DNA of 64,000 nucleotides from Eucommia ulmoides. Taxonomy: Eukaryota > Streptophyta > Magnoliopsida > Garryales > Eucommiaceae. The position numbers were made by a program, and so were the translations under genes. The DNA lies in contig CM028334.1 in NCBI GenBank assembly GCA_016647705.1, positions 11,193,546 to 11,257,545 on the forward strand. The letters are read 5' to 3'. The notes beneath the pieces were generated by a model that ran no database searches, was not told the origin of the DNA, and worked only from the letters and a program-made list of their open reading frames with translations. The stretch's first letter is position 1; each line of letters opens with the position of its first letter. This document shows, in pieces, positions 24,830-35,389 of this stretch.

Positions 24830-25935
24830 TTAACGTTAACGTAAAACACTTCAAACAATATCCATTGCCTATATTACAAAATTATATTTTGAATTCACAT
24901 TAACGTTATTTGCATTCATGTTTTTTTTTCTTATCTGTTTTGTGTGTGTTACGTTAACATTAATTTATTTTTGTGTGAGTTAACGTTTATTCATTTTTAG
25001 TAATACAATTTTTCTTTTCTTTTTTTTTTTTTTTTTGGTCAAATCTTGACTATGTTACAAAACTACGATTTGAAATTCACGTTAACTTTAACGCATTTTT
25101 TATATTTTTTTTTATGTGTTTTACGTTACCGCATATTTCCTCATCTGTTTGAGTGCATTAAAATGTTAACGCATTTTTTTACCATCAGACTGTGGGTTTT
25201 AACGTTTACGTATTTTATTTTTTGAGGATTCTGTGTGTTAACATATTTTACTTGAATATTTACGTTAACGTCTTACCACATACTTTTGTTTTGTGCGCAT
25301 TAACGTTAACTACCATATGTGGTATTTTGTTCTTTTGAGCTGAATATGTGATTGGGTTGAGTTTGCGTTAACATTAATACACATTTTTTCTAGGGGTCTC
25401 CTATGTTAACGTTAACATATTCATGTTGTTTGAAAATCCATATGTGAGAAAATAAAAAGCAAACACTGACGTTAATGTAAATGCATATTTTTATGGATCT
25501 CTTTCTATGTTAACATTAACACATTCATGTTGTCCAAAACAAACATGTGAAAAAATCACACAAAACATTAACGTTAACGTAAAATACACATTTTTCTTAA
25601 TTTGCATTAACGTTAATACACATTTTTCTTAATTTGTGTTAACGTTAATACACATTTTTCTGTGGGGCTCCTATGTTTATGTTAACGTTAACGCATTCAT
25701 ATTGTTTGGAATCCCATATGTGAGAAATCAAAAAACACACACTGATATTAACATTAATGAACATTTTCACCTATATGTTAACGTTAACGCGTCCATGTTA
25801 TCTGGACACCCATATGTGAAAAATTAAAAAGCGACGTTAACGTTAAATCAATATTTTTATCCTAAATATTAACGTTAACGCATCCATGTTGTCTAGACAC
25901 TTATACGTGAAAAAATCAAGCAAACACTGACATTA
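24830..25935. repeat. GTTAACGTTAACG-rich degenerate tandem array
   Basis: The palindromic word GTTAAC and the longer TTAACGTTAACG occur dozens of times over 1.1 kb. Later units (about 25380-25930) carry a recognisable spacer, CATTCATGTTGT then CCATATGTGA. Units are roughly 100-140 bp. Confidence 0.75.
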
Positions 25936-26129
25936 GTGTAAAAAATGAACACCCCCTACCTTCACCACCATTCATATGGCCACTATCATCACCGCCGACA
26001 CCATTCCCAAAAATATTTTGTTTACAGATCTAAATGAATAAACAAAACTCAAATTCACATATCTGAATAACACAAAACAACAAATGGCAGGCTCAGATCT
26101 AAAAATTCATATCTGAATTTCTAGATCTG

Positions 26130-26131
<2 letters not shown>

Positions 26132-26180
<49 letters not shown>
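26132..26180. repeat. (CA)n(TA)n(GATA) microsatellite
   Basis: About 18 CA units then TA and GATA/GA repeats. Confidence 0.9.
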
Positions 26181-26188
<8 letters not shown>

Positions 26189-26641
26189 GAGAGAGAGATA
26201 GAAAGAAAGAAAAGTTTCTTCACGATACAGGCAGAACAATAAACAAAAACAAGCCAATTCCAACACTAATGTCTGAATGAGTGTGTGTGAAAATAAGAGA
26301 GAGAGAGAGACCAAACGAAGATTTATGAATTGCAAATGGTTTGATCGAAGCCATTGAAGATATTCCCTTAAAAGGACCCTCTATTCCCCTTTAATTTTTG
26401 AGCCTAGAAAAAGAAAATGCTTTTTTTTCTTTTTTTTCAAGAGAGAGAAAGAAGAAAGAAGAAAAACTGGTAGGAAGAAAAAGGGTGTTTGCGAATGACG
26501 AAATGAGATTACAGTTTCTCCGTTTTTGTCTGCAGCCGCCGCCGCAAGCCCACCACCAAATCTGAGATTAGGAGTCTCCATACACATCGCACACGACTCT
26601 GCCATTAATTTCGCAAGTCCAAGCTCTCATGCCATACGCTG

Positions 26642-27085
26642 TCAAGAGCATGACGAGAGCATAACCATGGCATGAAGGGTTATAGCTAGCATTGTGGATC
26701 CTATGTATATTATCAAATTTGGTTTTTCGACGATCCGAACATTACCCATCTGAGCAAAAACCAAATTACTTGAAACAAACCTCGATGTCTCTCAATGCTT
26801 TGTTTCTGGTGTGCCGGAATCCATATGAATCAGGTAGTAGTTTCCGAGATGGTAGAGGGCGAGGGGTAGCCTCTTGAGCTTCGAAATGTCGCCTTTAGAT
26901 GCTGAAATCAAGTATGTGAAGGTCATCGGATATGGGTTGTTGTCGGACTTGGGTATGATTAAGGTGTTTGTAGTAGTAATTGGATTGAAAATGGCGAAGG
27001 GTGGTGTTAGTTTCGGTTGGATGTAAAGGATAGAGAACAGAATTGAAGTCAACATGAAACAAATGGCCAAAAACTTGATACCCAT
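26642..27085 (-). pseudogene. GT14-family glucuronosyltransferase gene fragment
   Basis: The minus-strand frame opens at 27085 with MGIKFLAICFMLTSILFSIL, a type II Golgi membrane anchor. It continues through PYPMTFTYLISASKGD and LALYHLGNYYLIHMDSGTPE, which matches the start of the core-2/I-branching (GT14, GlcAT14) catalytic domain. A TGA stops it at 26794. The same frame goes on with FVSSNLVFAQMGNVRIVEKP and GSTMLAITLHAM, conserved in GT14, to a second TGA at 26644. Only about 145 of some 400 residues remain and the catalytic core is missing. Known GT14 enzymes add glucuronic acid to arabinogalactan glycans in the Golgi. It lies inside the Pack-MULE-like element, so it is probably a captured copy. 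Family assignment is strong; function is lost. Confidence 0.82.
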
Positions 27086-27181
27086 TTCTGAAAACTTTTA
27101 AAAACTTGTAGAAAGAGAGAGAATAGTGGTGGTGGTGGTTAAATTGTTGTTAATAAAGGGTTTTTCATGGAAAAACAGTAG

Positions 27182-27216
<35 letters not shown>
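27182..27216. repeat. (GT)n(AT)n microsatellite
   Basis: GT units followed by TA units, upstream of the GT14 fragment. Confidence 0.85.
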
Positions 27217-27806
27217 GCGGGGGAGTGGGAGACTAGAGAGAAGATGAGAGAGAAAATCGTCGCCGCTCAACTAGGGTTTTTAGAGAGAGACTCTCTCTCT
27301 CTAAAAATTTCAAATTAATTTGTGAGTGAGTTTGTGGAGTGATTAGGGATAAAATAGTTAATGTTAACGTCAAATAAGAGAGAGAGGGGTATATATGTCT
27401 GTTTACGGACTTTTTTTGTCTACCAAAGGATTAAATACTTGATTAGTTGTAGTGTATGGTCTGAATTATGGATGAACAGTTGGAAATGTCTTTTTTCTAA
27501 ATGATCTTTTAAATAAGGACTATAAAATAAAAAGCTCTTTTGTAAATCATCTTATTCCCTTAAAAACTCTTTTTGACATGTGCAAGATTTTCGCAAACGA
27601 TTTTTAGTAATACACTTTGAATCATTTTGTGAACCATTTATTTTTCAGAACATTGTAAAAGTGTCATTGATTTTGTTATTCCCATGCCGTATGATTTTTT
27701 AGAAATGCTCTTTCGTTTGTAGGTTTCATAATTGTGATATCAAGAGGGTTGCTGAAGTCAAGGATAAAATTACCTATAGACTATGAGGTGATGATGGATT
27801 TGCTAA

Positions 27807-29061
27807 GGCCCGTTTGGTTAGTGTTTCCATTTCAACCCAACCCAATCCAATCCAACCCAAAAATTCTGGAATTTATTTTTGGAAACATGTTTAGCAACAC
27901 AAAACTCAAAACAGCCTAATTCAAAAAATAAGAATTGATTCTCAAAATCCTAAAGAAATGAGAAAAAAAAACTTGTTTTTTTTGTGCCCAAAAAACTGAA
28001 CCTAACTTTAGGGATAAGCTCGGAATTTTTGTAATTGTTAATGAGATCCCCTATTCGACTTTTGTTAAGCTCAAAACAAAGTTTTTATTTTTCCTTTTTC
28101 CCATCTTTCTCTCTGTGTCTTCCTGGTTTGGCTTCTTCTCGTCTTTGTTGTCTACCTTCATCTTCCCTCCATCGCTTTCTGTGTCTTTGCTGCTACCTTC
28201 GTTCTTCAACCCTCAATCGCCATTGCTGTAGTTTTCGTTCTTCAATCCACAATCAATTTCGACTTCAAACAAATCGAAATCGCCTGCAAGAACAATGAAA
28301 ACAGAAAGCTCAAATCGAACAGGTGTCGATTTCGATTTCGATTTAGGGTTTGATTTTTTATTTTGGTTTCGATTTTCAATTTCAATTTCATTATTCTTGA
28401 TTTTGTGTTTTGGGGTGTCAATTTCTAGATAGAAAGCTGGGTTGCTTTCGGTTTCGTCGTTGCTCGTCATCGCCTCGCCAACGACGAACAACGATTTCGT
28501 CGTTCAGGAGGCCAATGATTTCAATTTCGTTGTTCATGAAATCGATTTTCGATTTCGATTTCGTTTTTCAGGAGGCCAACGGACCCAAGCAAAATCGTTG
28601 CTCGTTTACAAACCCAATCAATTACCGAAATCTGATTTCATGGCTCGTTCAATGAACTTCTGTTGGTTTTCGATTTCTATTTTGTTGTTCAAGAAATTGA
28701 TTTCGTTTCGTCAACGTTTTTTGCAGATTTTCATTTAGGTATCGTTTTTTTTTTCTTGGTTTTTTTGCAAGTTCGTTTTTTTTTTTTTTCTTTGGCAGTT
28801 TCAACAATTGATTTCTTGCAGGTCTTTTTTTTTTTTATGTGTGTAATATCTCACTTTGATTTTTTGATTTGGGTATGGAAATAATTTTAGGATTATATCG
28901 TTATCAAACGCGATTATGTTCTCAGAACACAAAAAAATTGTTGTTACCAAAGGCAATTCTATTTCGAGTAGGAAACATAATTCTCAACTCAACTCAACTC
29001 AATTCAACCTAACCTATCCCAGTTAGGTTGAGAAAAGTGGGAACACTAACCAAACGCCACC
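27807..29061. mobile_element. PIF/Harbinger-type non-autonomous element, TSD TAA
   Basis: The left end GGCCCGTTTGGTTAGTGTTT and the right end AACACTAACCAAACGCCACC are inverted repeats. TAA flanks both (27804-27806 and 29062-29064). It is 1255 bp without transposase. It contains a GAAATCGA-type array (28320-28580) and T-rich tracts that create false frames. Confidence 0.75.
28320..28580. repeat. TCGATTTCGATTTC array
   Basis: Same word family as at 2860-3090 and 54310-54960, inside the TAA-flanked element. Confidence 0.65.
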
Positions 29062-29091
29062 TAAGTAATTTAAACTAATGCTTTAAGTATG

Positions 29092-30700
29092 AGTTAATAC
29101 CACATACACTTCCTCAACTATAGTGATATTCCACATACACCCCCTAACTTTCAAAATTACCACGGAGACCCTTTGACGGAGTTTTTTTTTTTTTAATGAA
29201 TTGACCATTTTACCCTTACTAATTTAAACATTAAAAAAAAAATCAAAATAGTGAATGACCAAACTACCCTTCCCTTCTTCACTCTTCTTCATTGTTTCTC
29301 TGCACCACCCAACCAAAACACCACCGCTAAACAACACCACCACGCCAAACATATCACCACCACTGAACAACACCATTGAACCAAACATCACCAACAAAAA
29401 TGGCTTCTGTTCAACAGTGGTGCAATTCGAACAACACCATTGTCTCCAACAGAAGCTTGCACTGCAAGAGCTGAGAAATCTGTTCGTCGAGATCACCATG
29501 GGTGCTCGAACATCACTGCAAAATCAAGGTAATTGTTATATGAGAACCGTAATTGGAAACATTACTACACATTGAACTCATCAAAAAGCACCGAACAGTG
29601 GTGTTAAAACTGAAAAATTAAGAAAAATAACGTAATATATGAGGTCAAGATGAATCATGACAAGAAAGAAACTTGATTCATGAAACCCTAATTCAAGAAA
29701 TTTTATTGTATTTCACAAGAAACTTCATCGCATTTCACAAGAAGAGAACATCAAACAACATTGATTTTTCCAGTGGCAATTATGAAAACCCTAATTCAAA
29801 GAGGGGATTCAATCATTACAAGAAAAGAAACATGAACAAATGACATTTGTATACAAAAATGAGGCAAACGACAACGAAAATACAACAAAGCTCGAATTTT
29901 CTAATGAAATCGAACGATTAAACTCAAAACCCAGTGAAACGCGCTCGATCGGAATCTCTAAAGACGGAGAAAAACCCGAAACCCAAAAGCGAGTTCTCTC
30001 ACTAGTGAAGAGCAATTGAACGCTACCATTGGCTATCTCTGTTGTGGTGTTCAGCAATGTTGGTGTACGGCGATGGTGTTGACGTGGCGTTCGGCGATCA
30101 TGTTGGCGTTCAACAATAGTGTTCGGCGGTGGTGGTATTGTTTAATTCGATCGATGGTGTTGTTTGGCAATGGTGGTGTTCAATTCGATGATGGTGGTGT
30201 TTGTTTTGGTGGTAGTGTTTGTTTTGGTGGTGTTGTTAGGCGGTGGTGATGTTCAAACAGGGAAGGGAACATGGATGGGTGGGAGAAGATGGCTTAGTGT
30301 CCTACGGTGGTGTTATTCGATTCGGCGATTGTGTCCTACGGTGGTGGTTTTGGTGGTGTTCGACAACGGGATTTGGTGATGGATTTGGGGAGGATGTTGT
30401 GGTGGTGGGGATTTGGGGAAGATGAAGATGAAGAAAAACTCAAAGGGATTTAATTACACTATGTACCCTAAATGTTTTTTGAAATTTTATTTTGAATCAT
30501 TATATTTTTTAATACAAGGCTAATATAGTCTTTTTACTTGGTTAATATGATCAAAAATTAAAGATTGACTTTTCAAACGGCATTTTCGGAATAAAAAATG
30601 ACTTAGGGGTTTAGGTATTCTTTGACCAAATAGTTCAAGGGGTGTCACATGTAATTTTGAAAGTTGAGGGGATTCCCGTGTGTAGAACATCAGGCGCAAC
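29092..30700. mobile_element. TIR element, MULE-like, about 1.6 kb
   Basis: Left CCCCTAACTTTCAAAATTAC (about 29141) and right GTAATTTTGAAAGTTGAGGG (about 30651) are inverted repeats. The outer parts TACCACATACAC and GTGTGTAG also correspond. There is no clear TSD. The interior has a GGTGGTGTTCGGCG minisatellite (30040-30420). The partner segment B carries a different insertion at the matching point. Confidence 0.55.
30040..30420. repeat. GGTGGTGTT / GGCGATGGTG minisatellite
   Basis: G/T-rich units of about 15-24 bp. Complementary CCACCA-rich sequence at 29300-29400 could pair with it within the same element. Confidence 0.55.
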
Positions 30701-30984
30701 CACTTATCCTCAAATCAATTGGTGTTAGGAAATGTATATACCCCAACCTTATAGTGCATTCAGCACACACAAGTGCCCACGACATTCAATTGTAACTTGA
30801 CCCACACCCGGGCTTCCGCCACGGGACAATTACTGCCAAAACCCTGGCTAACACCGTGGTTTTGGTTGAACGTTGAGGGGGTGCAAGTGGTATTAACCTC
30901 ATTAAGTATTTATTAAGTTAAATTCATTTGATAGTAAAATTAAACAATCACTTGAAAAATAAACATTACTTAAAAATAGTTCAA

Positions 30985-31348
30985 GTTTTTAATTGATATG
31001 TGATTCACTTAATTTTTTAGCACTTAGCGCTTAATACCGTAAAATATCTAATCATCACAACTAACATTTTACATTAATATTGTAAAATCTCAAAAAAAAA
31101 AAAATTATATACAAAAATTATAAAAGGAGAAAATATTAAATTGAGAAAAATAAAAAGAGAAAGTTGTAAATAAAGAATATTTTAGAAAAATAAAGTTGTA
31201 AAAATTATTTGAAGAATACAAATTTATACAAAAATAATTTTTTTTTTGAAGTTAAAGTATTGAAAAATTGATTACTTAATCTATTCAACACTTAAAATTT
31301 AATATTAATAAAATTTAATATTTAAAATTTTCAGTATTTAAAATTTAA
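30985..31348 (+). repeat. AT-rich MITE fragment (family of 62.1 kb)
   Basis: CTTAATACCGTAAAATATCTAATCATCACAAC and following A-rich sequence match 55830-56140 in direct orientation and the element at 62094-62540 in reverse. Confidence 0.6.
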
Positions 31349-31644
31349 ATAGTTATTAAACAGGAGAGCTTAACATGATTTACAATTACTCTCACTAATA
31401 AGGCACACAGACTAAAGCCAACAGTTATGTTTCGAGTACCAATCAATTTGTCTAGACCACTGATCGGTTCAGATTTATTCATGTGAGATAGGGAGATGAA
31501 ATTTTCATTTGTTCTAGATTTTAAAGTTACAACCACATTGAAGTATGATGCAATGTACAAATTTCATGATATCTTTATAATGGTGATGACAATTACTACT
31601 AATTACAAACTCGATGTATATTATTGGATTTAATGGAAATTTTA

Positions 31645-32239
31645 GGTGGCGTTTGGTAATCGTTTCTGTTTCCATTTCAGTAGTGGGATGGGATGGGATT
31701 GAAATTTTGTTTTCTTCTTGAGAGTAGAATCGCATTTGATAATGATATTTTTTTTTTGTTTTGGAAAGAGAATTGTGTTTGGTAACGATTTTATCCTAAA
31801 TTTTTTATTTTTTTTTTTTTTTTTCTATTTTGGCCTGACGGCGGTGGTGCCGTTGCCGGCCGGCCAACGGTGGCTCCGGCGCCGGCGACGGCCGGACAGC
31901 GATGGCGGGTGGGTGATAGTGGCCGAAAAATTTCCGGCCGGACGGTGATTGGCAACGGTCGCCAGAGATTGCCGCCGCCGGCGGCGGCAACAGACGGTGG
32001 TGGGCGGTGGTCGGCCAGCGGATGGACAGTGATAATGTGTTTTGGAAATGGAATGGTAATAATGAGAAACAATTTTTTTTTGTTTCTCATTTCTTAAGAA
32101 AAAAGTGGGCACAATTCTCAAATGGGAATGAAATGGAAATGGAAACAAAAATTACCAAACGTTATTCCCAAACAGAATTCCCAAAAATCTGGGAATGGGA
32201 TGAGAATTTTTGGAATGGAAACGGTTACCAAACAGGACT
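31645..32239. mobile_element. PIF/Harbinger-type MITE, 595 bp, empty site known
   Basis: GGTGGCGTTTGGTAATCGTT and, reversed, AGTCCTGTTTGGTAACCGTT form the ends. TTA flanks it (31642-31644 and 32240-32242). The paralogous segment at about 57215 has GGAAATTTTATTTCTCCC with no insertion, which confirms both ends. The interior has a GC-rich GCCGGCGG stretch. Confidence 0.8.
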
Positions 32240-32348
32240 TTAGTTTTCCACTTCTCAAAATTGATTCTAGACATATATAACTTTGAATCAAAATAGGCCT
32301 TTTGGATTCGCTAAGAATGATATCCTAGGTTCGATAAAGTAAGAGTTT

Positions 32349-33197
32349 GTCACATCCCATCTCGGGGTCCAAGTTAGATGTTCAATAAGACGATTTTTTG
32401 TCTTTTCATATATTTATTATGTTGCATATGTACTTAAATGTTATAATATCTATCAAAATGTGTTTACTAAGAGTTAAATGAGTAAAACAATTATTATTAA
32501 TGAGTTTTTCAAGATGACCAGGTGATTTTAAAAAATTCAAAACCATTACAGCCAATTCCCATTACGAACAGATCGATATTTCCAATACCGTTGCTCGGTG
32601 ATAGTTAGCATTACATAACTCGATACCGCGATTTAAAACTTTAATTTAGTCTTCCTTAAAGTCCCTTAAAATAGCCACATGCACAGCGTGTCTTTTATCT
32701 AAAATTACAATAGGAATAACGACGTCTTTTATCTAAAATTACAATAGGAATAACGACTTGAACTGCAATGGGATGATGCTTAGAAAACTTTAAAGTGTTA
32801 TATGTTTAAATTGACCAAAGTGATTTGGTCAACCATTAGATAAGATTGTCAAAACCCCTTTTATTTTTTGTGGTGACGAGCTAAATATTGATCTTTTCTT
32901 TTGGTCAAAACACTTCTTTGGTTAATATCTATTATTAAATGATACTAAATATTAATTAACATCCTATAATATTTGGATTAACGCTCTTCTCTTTCCCATT
33001 TTCTAACGTTCTTCCTTATCTAATCTTCATTTTGTTGTTTCTCTCTCCTCTCTCTCTCTCTCTCTCTACACATTCATATTCTCTCCTCCCCCTCTTTCAT
33101 GTGTTTACAAGCAAATTAAAAATTCTCTGAAATCAGTGCATCTCGGGTTAGTTAATCATAAAACCAACAGATATTTCATATGCATGTATAGGGTAAA
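32349..33197. other. LTR edge and upstream region of the CHX pseudogene
   Basis: TGTCACATCCCATCTCGGGG at 32349 resembles the LTR edges at 57319 and 63297. Further right, a CT repeat at 33035-33066 and T/C-rich sequence lie just upstream of the CHX start, as in many plant 5' leaders. No defined TATA box was chosen. Confidence 0.4.
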
Positions 33198-33413
33198 ATG
33201 AACAACCCTATCGGCCATAAAATCAAAGATAGTATTCTGTGTGTGAGGCTCCCGCCGAAAATCCACTCCAATGGATTTTGGGATTCAAAGAACCCTTTTT
33301 CTTATTCATTACCGGTGCCGCAGTTACAAATTGTTGTATTTTTTGGACTCACCCAAATCTTCTTTCGTGTTATGAGACCCTTCGGAATTCCCAAGTTTGT
33401 TGCAGAGCTACTT
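33198..33413 (+). pseudogene. CHX exon 1 (72 codons)
   Basis: It opens with ATG at 33198, encodes the conserved CVRLPPKIHSNGFWDS segment and the first membrane helix (YSLPVPQLQIVVFFGL), and ends IPKFVAELL. The GT at 33414 is a plausible donor. Splicing to 33648 keeps the frame and gives the continuous CHX motif AELL-VG. Confidence 0.8.
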
Positions 33414-33447
33414 GTATGTGGGTTCATCTTTCTAATTCCCCCCCCTC

Positions 33448-33479
<32 letters not shown>

Positions 33480-33647
33480 AAAAAATTAAACAAAAAATTG
33501 AAATGCTTGACGCCTAGGGTTAGGGTTTCTCTTTTAGGGTCATGTTCTTCTCGTTTCATCATCCGCGAACACCCTTCTTGCTCACTGAAAACCTTCATGC
33601 ATGGATTCTGTTTGAATTAACATTTTTTTTTTTTTTGAATGATGCAG
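33414..33647 (+). other. CHX intron 1, with poly-C/poly-A tract
   Basis: The intron is 234 bp, from GTATGTGGG to TTGAATGATGCAG, with a T-rich tract before the acceptor. It contains about 30 C (33440-33470) followed by 16 A, and a telomere-like AGGGTTAGGG word at 33517. Open frames across it on either strand are artefacts of the homopolymers. Confidence 0.75.
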
Positions 33648-33813
33648 GTCGGCTGAATCCTTGGTTCGACGTTGTTTGGGCGGTACAATCAATATTAGGC
33701 GATCTTGTTCCCTATCGAAAGCCAAGGAATCCTCGGCATACTGTCGTCGTTCAGCTACTTAATGTTCATCTTCCTAGCCGGTGTCAAGATGGACGTCTCG
33801 ATGATAAAGAAGA
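33648..33813 (+). pseudogene. CHX exon 2, part before the copia insertion
   Basis: In frame from 33648 it reads VG-stop-ILGSTLFGRYNQY-stop-AILFPIE, then GILGILSSFSYLMFIFLAG and VKMDVSMIKK. The two stops (TGA 33654-33656, TAG 33696-33698) stand where a Trp codon would fit, so each is a single base change. The part ends at the TSD. Confidence 0.85.
33809..33813 (+). other. Left copy of copia TSD (GAAGA)
   Basis: GAAGA directly before the LTR start TGTTGTCGCAG, repeated at 40255-40259. Five bases is the usual copia target duplication. Confidence 0.92.
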
Positions 33814-34832
33814 TGTTGTCGCAGAAAATAAATAAAGAACGAGTTTACCAAAATTTCTTGGGATGAGTGGCGGACTAGGTCGCTCTCTTTAAGACGTTTC
33901 GCGACTCTGCCCAAGAACGTGCAAGCAGTGTATCAGCCCCGTCGTCCCCAGGATAAAACAGCCCAGAATTCTCCTCTGTCTAGGACGTTCTTTGCACTGT
34001 AGAAGTCCCGAAAACCAAACACCCCCACACACTGTTCGCAAAACGAACAAAACTGCTCGGAAACCAAAATCGGACAGATTAAACAGTACCGGAACAGATC
34101 GGAACAATTCCAGAAGATGAAACCGAAAATGTTTCGGAACAGATACTGTTTCGGAACAGAAACAGAAACAAAATCGGAACAGAAAACAGAAATAAAGCCG
34201 GAACAGAAACAGAAACAGTGCAGAAACTGGAGGGAACAGAACACTGTTTTTTTGTTGTGTGAAATTGAGAAAAAAAAAAAAACCTTGTATTTATAGGGAA
34301 AAAAAAAACAAACCGTTTGAGAATTTTCTTTTAAAACCGAAAATAAAAAAACGTTTTTAAAAAATTTATTAAAACGTTTCAATTAAAACGTTTGAAACAT
34401 AAAACGTTTTTTAATAAATAAAAAACGTTTTGTTTTTTTTTTCAACGGTTCAAGATTCAAAAAAAAAAAACGTTTTGTTTTTTATTTTTTTAATTAAACT
34501 GTAATAAAAAAAATATTTTTTTCTAAAAAGTAAATAAGTGCCACCACATCACACACGCGACTCGACTCGACTCGACTCAGCACGGCCGGACGGACGGCGG
34601 CGGCGGCGCGCGAGCGTGTGTGGTAAACCGGTAGGGATGTAACTCCTCTCCCCTCCACAAAATGTGGGTACCCCTTGGGGCACACTCCAAGTGTCTCACA
34701 TACCTCTAGATATCCACTTTAATTTTACCTCTCCCAACCAATGTGGGACAAAAGGTTTTGAGGGATAAATCAATTTGACACATTTGGCACTTTCTATTCT
34801 AAAAATTAAATTAAAATTCATTTGTTTCAACA
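33814..34832 (-). repeat. Copia 3' LTR (1019 bp)
   Basis: Begins TGTTGTCGCAG on the plus strand and ends TTTGTTTCAACA. It contains a TATA box on the minus strand (34297-34283), runs of AAAACGTTT and AACAGAAAC words, and a CGACT microsatellite (34557-34580). It is about 65 bp longer than the other LTR owing to repeat-length differences. Confidence 0.95.
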
Positions 34833-34844
34833 ATCCCCCACTTG
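34833..34844 (-). promoter_or_regulatory. Polypurine tract of copia element
   Basis: CAAGTGGGGGAT on the minus strand abuts the 3' LTR. Polypurine tracts prime plus-strand DNA synthesis in reverse transcription. Confidence 0.9.
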
Positions 34845-35389
34845 AATTTTTTAAAAAACAATTTTTTTCATCGACCAGTATAATTCAATATAAGATTGTG
34901 CATAAGAAAAGGTGTCTATCGACTTGAATATTTACATAGTGAATATGCTTTAGATTATACTAGAGTAACTCGTAGTTTTGAACTCTATCTCTAACAACAT
35001 CACACACACAACGCTATCAGGGTGTAGTCCAAAAGCCCGTGTTTTACGGCCATGCACGTGTATCCCAATATAGTGAATACTCTAGAGAATTTTGCCCAAA
35101 ATTCCATAGGAAGCGGCCACACTTCCACATTCACATAGGTGAATCTATCAAGAGTACTCTTGTAGCTAGGTACTCCACTCCAAAATAGAGTATAGATCTC
35201 ATTAAGAGTTAATAAAAACTCAACCTTCTATCGCTTCAAGATATCATGCTTCAAACAACGCATTTATGAAATAGAACTCAAATTTATAGCATGATTTTTC
35301 TCATATCACTTCATGAGTTGTTATTACCCTTTGAACTTATTTCTTGGGATCTCCAGTCTATAGGTTAGGTTTCCCTCACAAGTGACTCG

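Larger units (their letters stand above)
24639..27537 (-). mobile_element. Pack-MULE-like element carrying a GT14 gene fragment
   Basis: A 9-bp duplication TTTTGTAAA (24630-24638 and 27538-27546) flanks 2899 bp. The paralogous empty site near 53180 reads TTTTATAAATCATC without interruption. The ends GGGGATTTTATTATTTAGTCCT and, reversed, GAGCTTTTTATTTTATAGTCCT match at about 17 of 22 positions. The TSD length and TIRs fit a Mutator-like element. There is no transposase inside. Instead it contains a GTTAAC-rich array and a minus-strand fragment of a host GT14 glycosyltransferase gene with start codon and membrane anchor. That combination is what defines a Pack-MULE. Confidence 0.72.
24525..32348 (+). 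repeat. Segmental duplicate A (partner at 53100-57318)
   Basis: Blocks 24530-24638, 27538-27806, about 30990-31644 and 32240-32348 match, in order and orientation, 53100-53185, 53184-53470, 55830-56230 plus 57045-57215, and 57215-57318. Both copies end at a TGTCACA(C/T)CC LTR edge. The intervening sequences are private transposon insertions in each copy. Confidence 0.7.

Noticed and set aside
31791-32148. Pro/Ala-rich frames on the minus strand
   Set aside because: Result from the GC-rich interior of a 595 bp MITE whose empty site lacks them.
33513-33540. Telomere-like AGGGTTAGGG and TTTAGGG words
   Set aside because: Only two or three degenerate units within an intron; too short for an interstitial telomere.
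33302-33598. Minus-strand frame with Gly and Phe runs
   Set aside because: Antisense of CHX exon 1/intron 1 and of the poly-C tract.
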